Of a DNA stretch of 64,000 nt, positions 34,935-45,689 are shown piece after piece. Source of the DNA: Massospora cicadina (lineage: Eukaryota; Entomophthoromycota; Entomophthoromycetes; Entomophthorales; Entomophthoraceae). How positions within the stretch are numbered: position 1 is the first letter of the stretch; each line of letters starts with the position of its first letter. The stretch covers positions 1-64,000 of the forward strand of contig JAKSZP010017483.1 in assembly GCA_022478985.1 (NCBI GenBank), given 5' to 3'. Below the pieces are notes generated by a model. That model saw nothing but the letters and a program-made list of their open reading frames with translations. It had not been told where the DNA came from and made no database searches. Position numbers and translations under genes: made by a program.

Positions 34935-35432
34935 TATTGCAATTCTGATATGACTGGACGATAAGCCCTAATTTGTTATGGTGGAATTGATAGAATCTGC
35001 CAAGTTTAATATGAGTAATGATTATTCGAGCACCTTGAGATTAAACGATATTGGGTTGTTGGGAAATCGCCTCAAATTAGGCAATTGTGAAATTAACTAA
35101 TGAAGAATCGCTGGAACCAAAGATATATGGCAAATTGAATCACTAAGCCATGGAAGCGGTATCATCTGAAGTTGGTACAATATTGGCAAGATGAGATGAT
35201 TAAGAAGGGAGATTGTTAATAAATTAAGAAGAGCAAAACAGCGAGAAGCCGCTGTGTTTATTATACTAAATAAAGAGTATAGTGGGAGCAAGTGCTCTAT
35301 ATTATTAAATTACTTTATTTTGTTGTTTCAAAGGGCAACAATCGTCATATTGTTGTTCCTATTGCTCAGTGGGCCAAACCCAGTGCAAAATCCCTTATGT
35401 CATATAATAACAATTCCGCCGATTTTATAGCA
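34935..35432 (+). repeat. 5' LTR of element E
   Basis: It matches 43590-44085. It ends TTTTATAGCA and is followed by the primer block GTGGTGCTCACTACAGG at 35433-35449. Confidence 0.88.
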
Positions 35433-35449
35433 GTGGTGCTCACTACAGG

Positions 35450-35621
35450 ATCTCTGCTTGTTGGTGCTGAAGTAGCTAAAGGTTGGTGAAGAGGTGGCGG
35501 GGATGTGCCATTGTGGTCAGTTCCAGCGGTTGTTGGTGGTGGGGAGGGGCAAGCCCTGGACGCTCGCCCCACACACTGAGGTTGGAAGCAGGAGGATTAC
35601 CATCTGGTTAAGTGGGGGAAA
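35450..35621 (+). pseudogene. Stub resembling the C-terminal end of a Gypsy pol
   Basis: The last codons read QEDYHLVKWGK and run into a purine tract (TTAAGTGGGGGAAA) right before an LTR start (TGTCGGAATTTT). The pol ends of A and E have the same layout (SYHPVKEG and YHSVKG, then purine tract, then LTR). It therefore looks like the 3' end of another element joined to the E leader. Confidence 0.55.
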
Positions 35622-36685
35622 TGTCGGAATTTTAACTAGATGAAACTCTCCAATTAATTATAGTTATTTGGGATGATATGGCCAATCCTGGTGGAATGGC
35701 TTATTGACTGAATTTCATGTTATTTGATATGATTTCTGGTTTGTTGCTCCCCAATTTGGGTTGATCCAAAATTAGTATTCCGCTGAGTTTGGAACTAGGT
35801 TGGAGTAGGGCCAATCAGTAGCCCTAAATTAGTATAAGAATCATAGTGACTAATATCCGAGGATGATCCAACTGGTATCAGTCAGCGGCATCAGTGTTTG
35901 ACACCAGCTGCCATTCATGGACCATTGTGTGAATTTCTAGCGGAAAGCTGATGTATTTGCTTTATTCATCCATCTATAAATTCGCTGCCTGTACTAATAA
36001 TCAGAAGTCAGCGGATCTGACAATTATGAGTTTGAGGTGGCTGAGGTTGATTCTGGTGCCTCAATTATTATAATCAACTAAAGCCTAAATAAGGAGATTC
36101 CTAGTCAAATTGACTGAGATAAATTGAGAAGAGATGTTGGCGAGATGCTGTGATATCCCAAGTCAAAGCGAGCAACAGAAGTTGTTTCTGGCGCATTATT
36201 TATAAACTCAAAGGTTAAATCCAAATTTGATGTTTATTTAGATTTATATTTTATATGGCTCACCGGTGACTTAAGGCTGGGGATGAGCCAAAACTAATTC
36301 AGACATCAGGAAGGATGGAGCGAGAGGGTCAACGCCAGGAAGAGAATAGTGTAGTAGAAGAAGAAGAGCGGTCTGGCTGGAAGAACCAGTGGAAGAGCTG
36401 ATAAGTCAGCAGTGGGCGCAGTAGCCCTTTTGTAAGTAGTATAAAGACCTGGTGCTTCCCTTTCAATAAATATCTCCCTTTTCTCATTCTCTTTTATGAT
36501 TTAAGTTTATATTTATTTCGTTGCATAGGGAATGAGGCAAGGGGATCCCCAAATGGCTAAGGTGACACGCCAAGGGGTTAACTGGTGCTGCTGGCCCCAT
36601 TGCCTAAGGTGAAATAGCAAGGGATGACCAGTCTTCATACTGGTTGGCCTGCCAACTAGCAGAGCCCATAGTTTATTTTCCAACA
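35622..36685 (+). repeat. Foreign 1.06-kb LTR (family I) in the leader of E
   Basis: It starts TGTCGG after a purine tract and ends CCAACA before a primer block (TTGGTGCCCACTACAGGGG at 36686-36704), so both borders look like LTR borders. It contains TATAAAGACC (36441) and AATAAATAT (36466), promoter- and poly(A)-like. No second copy is in the window. Confidence 0.75.
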
Positions 36686-36704
36686 TTGGTGCCCACTACA
36701 GGGG
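36686..36704 (+). promoter_or_regulatory. Primer binding site after LTR I
   Basis: TTGGTGCCCACTACAGGGG differs from the block of A by two bases, and GGCCCATTGATCAAT follows as in A. Confidence 0.75.
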
Positions 36705-37994
36705 GCCCATTGATCAATCACAATACCAATAACATCCCTCAGTTGCTGGTCATGTCATATCAGGATTGCTCTGGCAAGGAGTCTTAGTGAGACGCTGCAA
36801 TCATTGAATATGCAGAACTCAAGCTTGCCTTGGACGCTATGCTCCAGTGGAAGAAGGAGTTTCTGCAGGAGATTTGTATCAATAAGCTGCCTATGTTAGA
36901 TCATAATTGGAACATCCATGGGTTTTTTAAGCAATTTGCGTTTGCAGTAAAAGGAGTGTCATATTGGCGTAAAGCTAAATTATTAATATCCACCTTAGAT
37001 GTCGAAAGCACTGACCAAGTTACTTGCTATCTCCCCACTAATACTGCTACCTATCAAAAAATGAAAGATACTGTGTTGTGATTATTTGGAGGATCCATGA
37101 AAATGGCGCAGCGGAAGGCCAAGTTTTTAACCATTGGGTTTCAGCATAATGAGACCCTCACCGCATTTGCTGATCACTTTATGGTGGAAGCCCATTTGTT
37201 AATTGGGGCAGGTCTTTTTAACCAAATCTGATGTATGCATAGCGTTGACCTCCACTGTGAAACCATACCGAGAGCTTTTTAATACCATGTCTCCATATTA
37301 AGAAATTGGTATGCCTTTGCTTAAACTCGTTCAGATCTTATGTCAGTTATCCGCTACCTTCCCCCATCCAAAATAGAGCGGAACCCTATCCCCTCCGCTG
37401 CTGGACCTTCTTATTCATGGAAGTTATCTCTTCCGATTCAGCGTCCACTTAGTAACCCTCAGCCTTATTATCACTGCACGCCTCATTTCGCACCAAGTTG
37501 CCTCCAGCAGTTCACTATCAGGAAGGATATGTTTACACCGCATGACCACAGCCTAACTTTTGGGGTGGCCCATTTCATAAAAATTATGGACGCAGGTCTT
37601 ACAGGATCAATTGTTTCTTGTGCGGTCGCTCTGGGCACTTGGCCAGAAGTTGTCTTCATTGTCAGGCTTATTCCCTACCACAGGAACAGTATAATCAGGG
37701 AAAAGTCAAGGGAATAGAGATGGGACTCTCTATTTCCACTTATTTTAACTCAAAACGTCCCACCTGACTCTATTCCATTACATCCAGTGGAAGGTCCTCA
37801 GTATGACGATGCCTTTCTATATCAGCAGCCAGTTGGGGGGGTGAATATGTTGACATGAAAGCAATTTATGGACATGGCGGAAGCAGGCTCTCAGGAGCAA
37901 CCACAGCCTTATGCCTTTCAGATGTTTAATCAACTCTCTACTGATGAACCTGATCCATTTGCTGATGCGCTTCTCTTAAAAGGGGTGAACGCGG
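36705..37994 (+). pseudogene. Gag of element E
   Basis: Capsid-like sequence is shared with A and J (KAKLLISTLDVESTDQVTCY near 36970-37030; ETLTAFADHF near 37150). The nucleocapsid knuckle CFLCGRSGHLARSC is intact at 37612-37653. Stops at 37079 and several shifts break it. It is cut at 37995 by L3. Confidence 0.85.
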
Positions 37995-38012
37995 CCCTCC
38001 CTGTGAATGCTA
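37995..38012. repeat. Target-site duplication of L3 (copy 1; copy 2 at 39968-39985)
   Basis: CCCTCCCTGTGAATGCTA is perfect at both ends. Joining the flanks restores the sequence homologous to A at 21010 onward (GTGAACGTCGCCCTTCCGG region). Confidence 0.93.
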
Positions 38013-39967
38013 AAATTTGTAAAATTTATTTGAGGTAAGCTGATCAGGGGATGGATATTACAGATACAAAAGAACGACCAAAAACACAAACCAAAAGCCC
38101 TAAATGAGTGGCGAGACACCAAAACAAAAAGTAAAATTAACCAACCAGGTGTAGCAGTTGTGAACAGATTATCCCACCATGGCAGAGGGGGAGGGGGTAT
38201 CAGAATGATTATCAATTTCTTCATGAATGAAGAGACAGATGAAAGCTTAGAGCAAAGGGTTGGGGCATCTGCGTGATGTGGGTCAAGGAAAAATAGAATA
38301 GTGTAAAGTTGTTTGGTAACAATCTGGGCCTGGAGCACAGCCTCCAGGAATTCGGCAACATGGTGTTTAGCTTGTATGCGTGCATAAGGAAGCTGGGAAA
38401 ATTTAGTGATATTGGCTCTGGTGATGCGCATAGAGGGGGAAAATTCTGCCAGTGCAACAAATTGCTTGACAGCAGAAGTGGCATTTCCCTTAATCGTTTA
38501 ATTTCCACCTTTACAACTTCAGGGAAATTGGCAGGGTAATTGATTATATGTAGCCCTTCATTAAATTGTGTGACAGTTAGTGTCACGGCTTTGTGGAGAT
38601 GGCAGCTATCAGGAGAGGCCATGGTGGCCTCGGCAAGTTGATGGTCACTCAAGAATGGGGTAGCGGTGGGTTTGGGGACATATATCTTGGCTGGGAATGG
38701 GGCATCGAAATCTGAAGGTAGATATGGTTCCAAATTAATTGGAAAGTCGGGAGGTGGTACAATTTCCCTAGATTCAGTTAATTCATTAATAAGTCCCAGG
38801 GATTTTGGTTGAGCATGATTGATTCGGAGGGACATGGTTTTGGTTGGGTAAGTTTTGGGGCGTTAAATTGGTTGGATTGAATATGGGTCCAAACCTGCTC
38901 CTGATTGGGTATATTGTGAGAAAATAAGCCGGCTTGGGCTTTGGGTGCAAAGGTTTTGCTGATTTTTGAGCGTTCAGCTGGAGGGAAAGAGGGCAGCTAA
39001 AATCCCCACTCAAACGCTGTTTGTGCGGCCTCATGTGTGGGCTTGGCAGATTCAGCTTGTTTTAAATTGTAGCTACAGTTATTTTTGGAATAATACAACT
39101 CATGGCAGAGGGGGCAAACGGTGCGGCTGTTGTCAATATGATTCCAAAAGAAGTGATCTGATGCAGATGGGATATGGGAACGTGGTGTGATGTGCTGGGC
39201 TATGGTTGGCTGGTGGGGGGTAATGGTGGCCATTGCCCGTGGTGCCACTAAACGCTAAGCTCCACTTGGGACCAGGAAGTGGAGGATGGGGTTTGTACCA
39301 AATTTGAATAGCCCTATCATCAATTTTTCATAGAGAGTTTGAGGGGGAAGGTGCGAAGGAAGGTTTTCAAAGGTCACCACCATTGTGGTGTCACTGGGGA
39401 GGCGTGTACAGGTTGTGGTAATAGGTGTGTTTTTATATATTAAGGGCGTAGTTGCTGCAGCAGCAGCGTCCTCTTCAGTGTGAAAACCAATATCAAAATA
39501 GCCCTTATAAGGGCGAAAGTCAATAAATCCCGCTGGTGAAAACGTGGACATTGCCAGCTCAATTATTGCTTTGTTGGCATATGGGAAGAGATGCCCATAT
39601 TTGACTCAGAGGCAAAAGCGAATATTGGATTGGGGTAGGGCAAGTGGGTGGGGCAGGTTGGGTGGACTCGTGCTAAGTGTAATAATAAGTCCATTGGAGG
39701 GACAAATCGGTCTGATGCATTAGGCGGACTGGATGATCCAGTTCACATGTGTTTGCCTGCTGGGTGGAAAACACTAGCTGGTGGAGCGCTGCTGCCCCAC
39801 GCTAGGGAAGCAGGTGGCAGATCTGCTGACATAAATTGAAATGATACGGTGGAGGAGGCAATGAAAATTTAATGGACGTTTATCAAGATAAATTTTCTTG
39901 AAAGTGATGTCAAGTGGAAAGAAAATCTTTTAACTTTTAATTTATTTATTTGCTGGATTGAGAAAAT
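38013..39967 (-). mobile_element. L3: LINE-related element carrying only an ORF1-like gene
   Basis: This 1955-bp minus-strand insertion is bounded by a perfect 18-bp duplication. It has one gene (ORF1-like), no reverse transcriptase or endonuclease, and a 3' end CATCCCCTGATCAGCTTACC, then TCAAATAAATTTTAC, which matches the 3' ends of LINE1, LINE2 and L4. L4 (1931 bp) is a second copy of the same length, so the lack of RT is a family trait and not a truncation. The likely reading is a non-autonomous element moved by LINE enzymes. Confidence 0.88.
38170..39845 (-). pseudogene. L3 ORF1-like protein gene
   Basis: Minus-strand start near 39840 (MSADLPPAS). An N-terminal motif TGSSSPPNASDRFVPP is shared with L4. 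An RRM-like part follows (FIDFRPYKGYFDIGFHTEED, then TTMVVTFENLPSHLPPQTLY, 39255-39551), with the layout of LINE1 ORF1 (GWLDLSFENKEAADEAA, IFLTFDFLPTTV). Next comes a Cys-rich finger CPLCHELYYSKNNC near 39080-39120. About 250 further residues follow that LINE1 ORF1 lacks, with helical repeats (LPYARIQAKHHVAEFLEAVL). At least four frameshifts or stops are needed. Function unknown; RNA binding is inferred from the family. Confidence 0.75.
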
Positions 39968-39985
39968 CCCTCCCTGTGAATGCTA

Positions 39986-40830
39986 TTGTTAAAAAAACCT
40001 AGAGTTGGGGAGGGTATTATGAGCTTCTTTGGAAAAAGAGATCCGTTAAATGTCCTATTTCTAAACAATCAGAATGCATCTTATTCTGAGTGTACTTACT
40101 GTGACACTGTTGTAGCAAAAGCCTGAGTCATGAGATAATTGATATGGGTGCCCCAATCAACATATTGTCCACAGAGTTGGTGGCAAAGCTGGCATTGAAG
40201 CCTGACGTGGAGCATCATATGGTGTATGGGACTTCAGGCGCGGAAAGCACAGTCTCTGAAGGAGATTACAGCGCACTAACTTTGCAATTCGTGTCAATTG
40301 TCATTGTAGTCCCAGCCATAGTGCTACCAAACAATAACTATGACCTCTTAATCAGAACTGCTTTTATGTGCCACTTTGGGTCTGTTGTTGATATGACAGC
40401 GGAGACATTTGATATTCTGGGCAGCGGATCCCAATCTACTTCACTTCCAGTGGAACGCCAAAGGATTTGGTACACATGAGTCATGTTAACCTTGCATATG
40501 GTGATGGGGTGGTTTCAGTTCACTATCATTGACTTAAGTGCAAGACCCGGACCCTTCTCCATCAAATTTATGAATATCAAGGGCTACCGCTTAGAGCGGC
40601 GGGGCCTATATCCATTCCCTCTGGACACCATGTAATCATAAACACCGAGTTAGAGGTGGAAGTGCCTGTTGGGCTTTATAGGGAGGTCATTGGTCCTTAT
40701 CAGCAATCACAGCTCAAGCCCCACATGGCCCCAGGCATTATACTTCTGGGACATGAGGAGGTTAAGGCTTTGTTAGCAAACCTCCAGAGTGAACCAATAC
40801 AAATCTGCTGACACCAAATTGTAACATACT
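39986..40830 (+). pseudogene. Aspartic protease and linker of element E
   Basis: It reads IIDMGAPINILSTELVAKL with the triplet DMG at 40141-40149; the family motif is D-[ST]-G, so Met replaces Thr (ACG to ATG is one transition). The 111-residue open stretch 40144-40479 has the second protease block (NNYDLLIRTAFMCHFGS). The linker to RT follows to about 41040. Confidence 0.82.
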
Positions 40831-41724
40831 TACATCTGATTCCAATAGACGAGGTCCTTCAGATTCATGTTTTTGGGTCGTTAAATGAATTTTATCTACC
40901 AGTCAAGGCACCAACTGGCATACTAATGGTATTACTGCGGAGTAATTTAATAGGACTGTCAGAAGAGCAAAAAGACCAAGCAATAGATTTATTTCAGAAG
41001 TACAAGGTGATTTTTGCTGTCAACAATCACGATTTAGGGTGTGCTTGGGGGTGGTCCATTAAGTAGACAGGAGATCATACTCCTATAAGGTCCTGACCAA
41101 TCCGCTGATTAAGGGCAGTGGAAGACGATGTCACTAAAGAAATTGATAATTTTTTAGAGCAAGGGATGCTTGAACCATCTAAAAGCCCGTGGGCTTCGCC
41201 CATTCTGATTGTAAAAAAGAAGGATGGCATTAACTGCATAGTAATAGACTACTGGAAGCTCAACAGTATTACAAAAAAGGACTCATACCCTTTGCTAAGG
41301 ATTGATGATGCTTTGGATTTTTTAGGGGAGCCCATTACTTTTCTGCGATGGACTTGATATCAGGTTACTGGCAAATCGAGTTACCCACGGAAGAACAGGA
41401 GAAATGCGCTGTAATCACCTCCAAAGGCCTTTTTCAACCGATGTGGATGACTCAAGGGCTGTGTAACGCCCAGGCTATGTTTCAGTGAGCCATGGATACT
41501 ATTCTTGGTGACCTGAAACTGTCATGCATCCTTGTATACCTCAAAAATATTAACGTTTTTTCATAAACCTTCTTGGAGCATCTCGATCACTTTGAAGCAG
41601 TACTCCGCTGGCTGTCTGAGGTGATTATTAAAATTAAACCTTGAACATGTAACTTCTATAAAGATTAGCTGGAATACCTGGGTTTCGTGGTAGACTCTAA
41701 AGGGTGAAACCATAGACAACTAAG
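40831..41724 (+). pseudogene. Reverse transcriptase of element E
   Basis: The stretch 41118-41357 reads SPWASPILIVKKKDG and YWKLNSITKKDSYPL, then in another frame MDLISGYWQIELP. The catalytic box at 41537-41548 is YLKN: both Asp are lost. A TGA near 41486 stands where B reads FQRAMD. Confidence 0.88.
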
Positions 41725-42438
41725 GTGGAGGCCATCATTAAATTGACTACACCTAGTAATTGTGAAATACAGGTATTTTTGGTAATGGTCAGTTACTACC
41801 GGCGCTTTATCCCTAATTTTAGCTGTATTTGGGGGCCACTATTTGAGTTGTTAAAAAAGGGCGCTGTGTTTGAGTGGATGAAACGTCGTCAATCTGCTTT
41901 TGATACACTTTGCATGGCATTGATCAGCGCACCGGTGTTATGCTATCTGAACTATGATTGGGATTTTATTGTTCAGACAGATGCGTCCCTTTCTACTGTT
42001 GGGGCAGTACTTTCTCAAAAAGATGACGAGGAAGAGAATCATCCTGTAGCATACTGTAGTCAAAGTCTGAAATGCCATGAGTGTAATTATACTGTGACCG
42101 AGAGGGAGTGCTTAGCAGTAATCTACTCATATAAGCAATTCCAAGTCTATCTGCATGAGGTAAAGTTTAAAGTCATAATAGACCACGCGTCATTACGCTG
42201 GTTGCAGAACCTCAAAGAACCCAAAGGTCATTTGGCTCGATGGGCTCTTAAGCTGCAGGCTTATGACTTCAAGATCCTATATCACCCAGGAGTAAAATAT
42301 CAGAACGCTGACTGTTTATCCCAATTACTGACTGTTGCAGTAATGGCGGACCTCAGCAATGTGATTTATGATAAGATGCTCAGCAGAAATATGATGACCA
42401 AACTTCACCAAGTGATCAAAGCATCAAACGAGATGTGA
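41725..42438 (+). CDS. RNase H domain of element E (longest intact pol stretch)
   Basis: A 237-residue open stretch spans the RT connection (CEIQVFLVMVSYYRRFIPNF) and a full RNase H. Catalytic positions are kept: QTDASLSTVGAVLSQ (Asp), VTERECLAV (Glu) and VIIDHASLRWL (Asp). The end QNADCLSQL is the typical Gypsy RNase H to integrase border. It is a domain fragment of a broken pol, not a separate gene; no start codon context is expected. Confidence 0.85.
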   Translation: MEAIIKLTTPSNCEIQVFLVMVSYYRRFIPNFSCIWGPLFELLKKGAVFEWMKRRQSAFDTLCMALISAPVLCYLNYDWDFIVQTDASLSTVGAVLSQKDDEEENHPVAYCSQSLKCHECNYTVTERECLAVIYSYKQFQVYLHEVKFKVIIDHASLRWLQNLKEPKGHLARWALKLQAYDFKILYHPGVKYQNADCLSQLLTVAVMADLSNVIYDKMLSRNMMTKLHQVIKASNEM

Positions 42439-43589
42439 AAAAATAGCTTCCAATGGAATGGGGAACTGTACAAGCGGACCAGCGATTCTACAGTGAATTT
42501 TCTGCAACCCTCAGCATGACTGGGAATCATTATGAGCGCACACAAGGCAGTCGGACATGGTGGGGTGTGTAAGACTATGGAGTGCTGTGCCCTCAATACT
42601 ATTGGGAAAGCATGAGCTTCGATGTGCTCAAAACTATTTCCTGTTGCCATCAGTTCCAAGTGGAGAAGCCATTCCGCTGTAAGACTTCATACCGGGTAGT
42701 GAAACCACATTTAGCTTGGCACATGGTTTCCCTTGATGTCGTTGGTCACTTGCCAACAGGAGCCAACCAGTGTAATTAGATTCTTGTGGCTATCGACCAC
42801 TTGACCCTGTGGGTCAAAGTGAGGGCAATATGAGATTTGGGGGCAGTTACAGTGGCTAGTTCATGATGGAGTTTATTATTCAGTTACACAGATGCCCTCA
42901 GTTTATTCTCACTGATAACGGAACCAACTTCACCTCGCACATATTCCACAAACTGAATGAGCTTAGGGTATCCGCGGGGTTCTAATGACCACATACCACC
43001 CCAAATCTAATGGAATGGTGAAATGGGTGAATGGGACTCTGGTGAACATACTACAAAAATTAGTAACAGATTGACCTTCCAATTGGACCTCCCTCCTTTT
43101 CACTGCCATGTTCGCCTATAACATCAGTTAACATCCCACCACAGGGAAGATTCTCTTTCAACTACTATATGGCTGACACCCGGATATTCTGGCATTACTT
43201 TATTCATGTGTGGAAGACACCGACGGAGTGGAACCCCCCTGCTATTTGACTAACCTTGTGAACATTCTGATCAAATTGCAAACCAAAGCTTATTCCTTCA
43301 GCATAGCCAAGAAGATTAGGAATCAGGCCGCCAATCAAGTACATTGTAGCGGGTTGGCACAGTTCAAGGAAGGCGATATGTTTCTCTTCCATGGCCAACA
43401 TGGGTTCAGCCAGAAACACAAGTTGACCAGTATATGGATTGGGCCTTTCGAAGTTATTGAAAAGACAGGTGTGGACGCCTATACTATCAAGGACCCCACT
43501 AGCAGTCAAAAATTAACCAAGTGCATGCCAAGTTCCTCTGGGCGTATAAGCAATAAGAGCCTTATCATTCAGTCAAAGGGGAGGGGTAT
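42439..43589 (+). pseudogene. Integrase of element E
   Basis: A CCHQ-type zinc part (42640-42660) precedes the core. Asp in SLDVV is at 42735-42737 and Asp in LTDNGTNFTSH at 42914-42916. The Glu is replaced by Lys (GTG AAA, 43021-43023), where A has GTC GAA. The C-terminal part is well kept in the open stretch 43210-43608 (IWIGPFEVIEKTGVDAYTI). Confidence 0.88.
43574..43589 (+). promoter_or_regulatory. Polypurine tract of element E
   Basis: CAAAGGGGAGGGGTAT directly precedes the TGTCACG start of the 3' LTR. Confidence 0.78.
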
Positions 43590-44085
43590 TGTCACGATTC
43601 TAATATGACTGGACAATAAGCCCTAAATCATTATGGTGGAATGGATAGAATCCGCCGAGTTTAATATGAGTAATGACTATTTGAGAGCCTCAAGATAAGG
43701 CGATATTGGGTTGTTGGGAAATCGCCTCAAATTAGGCTATTGTGAAATTAATGAATGAAGAATCGCCGAAACTAATGAGATATGGCGAATTAAATTATTA
43801 AGCCATGGAAGTGGTAGCATCTAAAGGCACTACAATATAGGCAAGATGAGATGATTAAGAAGGGAGTTTATTATAAATTAAGAAGAGCAAAACAGCGAGA
43901 AGCTGCTGTGTTAATATATTAAATAAAGAGTATTGTGGGAGCAAGTGCTCCATATTATTAAATTAGTTTATTTTGTTGTTTAGAAGGGCAACGATCATCA
44001 TATCATTGTTCCTATTGCTCAGTGGGCCAAACCCTGTGCAAAATTCCTTATGACATATATTAACGATTCCAACAATTTTATAGCA
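43590..44085 (+). repeat. 3' LTR of element E
   Basis: 496 bp, TGTCACG...ATAGCA, aligned along its whole length with 34935-35432. It contains GGCGAT and ATCGCC boxes. Confidence 0.9.
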
Positions 44086-44090
44086 GGGGT

Positions 44091-45675
44091 TTTCACATGA
44101 AGTCCAGCTTTTTGGCTTGGAACAATTGAGCCCTGGCTCCTGTAATGTTTAACGTCGATATTGACACTGAGGTACTCGAGGCTCCTCAGGAGCAGTTGGG
44201 AGGGCCGCCAGCCCAAACCCAGCATGCATATTCTGGTACTTGCTCCGTGTCACTGGTCCAGTTCACTCTGTGTCTTTGTCCAATCCCTTACCCTGTTCTG
44301 ATGACATGTGAGTCTTGCAGTTTTTAGAATTTGAGTTAGATTTTACCGCTTGTGGCTCATGGTGGTTTGGTGTGGTGCGCTGATTGATTTCTGTGGTTGC
44401 GGCATTCAAATTTGTAAATGTGGGTCCTGCATTTTCGCCCATAGTGGAGCTGAATTGTCCTGCTAAGTTCGCTTGATTGCTACCACATGGTGATTCAGTT
44501 AAATTGTTGAGAATATTCTCATCTTGGCATTCTGCTCTGATTGGTTTGCTCAGTTGATTTCCTCTATGGCCTCCTGAATTTAACTGGGTTTGATGGAGGA
44601 GGCTTTGAGTGATGCAGCCTTGGCTGCTGGCCGCTTGTGGGCCTTCTGAACCATTTTGCATATTCTGGGTGATACTGGGTCTATGAGGATGTATTGCCCA
44701 TCCTCTCCCCAGAGGAAGGCATAGTTGGTGTCAGCTATTTTGGCGAAGTCTTTGTCATCTTCATCTATGGCATCGTCACAGAAGTCTGGGGCCAAAATTC
44801 CCTCCTTCATGGGTCATGCGTGTTCCTTGTGCCCCAATGCGTTGCAGTAGTTGCAGATAGGCGGTGCGCGTTCTGGTGTTACATGGAATACCTTTGACAA
44901 TCCCCCATCTGGGAGGTGAAACACCACTGTGCATGGGATTTTTGTGAGGTCCTCAGACAACTTGGGAATAGGTTGATTATGGCGATTGCCTTTCCTGTGA
45001 ACATGTTCAGCATCAGGTGAAATTGATGTAGTTCAAGTTGTTTAATTTCTCCACAGATGGCAAGTCCAAGTTGGAGCTCCTCCTTGATTACCTTGCCGGG
45101 AAGATTGATAGTGAGTGATTCAAAAGAGATGATTTAAGTGTTCTCTTTGCTCCATCTGGTGCACAAGGTGCGCACAATTTGTTTGCCCTCAGGGAGGGCA
45201 ATTTTGGTGCAGAATTTTGCAGCAGCGTCTGCATCTTTTTTGGTTTCAAAGACTATATTGATCCAGCTGCGGTGGATGATATGGGTTTGTATACCGTGTG
45301 GGGGTAAGGGAGGCCTGAGCCTCGCCCACTTTCTCCCATAGAGTTGGAGAATCAACCCCTAGGAAAATTCGGAACCCATGATCTACCTTTAATAGGCGTT
45401 GGGCATACTTGATTTCCATGTATAAGTTTTTTTAGTGGTGAACTCCGCAAACCCAGTGGTTTCTGAGTTTGTGGTTTCTTGGTGGCATTGGTTCCTGGTC
45501 CCCCTTCATGGCGTTTTTTGCCCTTTGGTGCACCGTTTTGCCTATTGCCTGATATGGCTTTTGCCCAGTTTAATTAGGATTTGTCTAAATTGCCCATCTC
45601 TCCTGTGTGATTATCAAAAATTACTGTTTAAATTAAATCGTGGTAACTAAAGTTATCATTATAGGAAAGAAAAGC
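44091..45675 (-). pseudogene. LINE2 ORF1 and start of the endonuclease
   Basis: The minus strand reads an RRM-like block (SWINIVFETKKDADAAAKF, 45240-45300) aligned with the LINE1 block GWLDLSFENKEAADEAA. A knuckle region near 44840-44860 (C-N-A-L-G-H type) is decayed, and a basic tail follows (KMVQKAHKRPAAKAASLKAS, 44590-44650). The first residues of ORF2 (VNIDVKHY region, 44130-44160) join the endonuclease at 34934. About 150 bp of 5' leader lie before 45675. Confidence 0.82.
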
Positions 45676-45689
45676 TGTACCTTAGACTG

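Larger units (their letters stand above)
34935..44085 (+). mobile_element. Ty3/Gypsy retrotransposon E, with foreign LTR and L3 inside
   Basis: The LTRs are 498 bp (34935-35432) and 496 bp (43590-44085) with a GGGGT duplication, inserted in the endonuclease of LINE2. The pol is closely related to that of A. Two things interrupt it: in the leader a 172-bp pol-like stub plus a different 1.06-kb LTR (35450-36685), and at the gag/protease border the 1.96-kb element L3. Catalytic positions of protease (DMG), RT (YLKN) and integrase (Glu to Lys) are all changed, so it is inactive. Confidence 0.9.
31324..45675 (-). mobile_element. LINE2: full-length LINE, split by element E
   Basis: With E and its duplicate removed, 31324-34934 plus 44091-45675 give about 5.2 kb, matching LINE1 (5.26 kb) in length and order. 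The 3' end (minus) reads CCCCTGGTCAGCTTACCTCA and then GTTAAATAAAT. The reading frame of the endonuclease is restored exactly across the E insertion, VKTP joining VVILAIQETHC. Inserted in the 5' LTR of F. Confidence 0.9.

Noticed and set aside
35622..36685. LTR-I as a simple solo LTR insertion in the leader of E
   Set aside because: Its left side carries a purine tract and the end of a pol gene, and no five-base duplication is seen; a solo LTR would have neither.
36830..37081. Independent small gene of 83 codons
   Set aside because: It is the capsid part of the E Gag, shared with A (around 19900-20030) and J (around 60780-60940).
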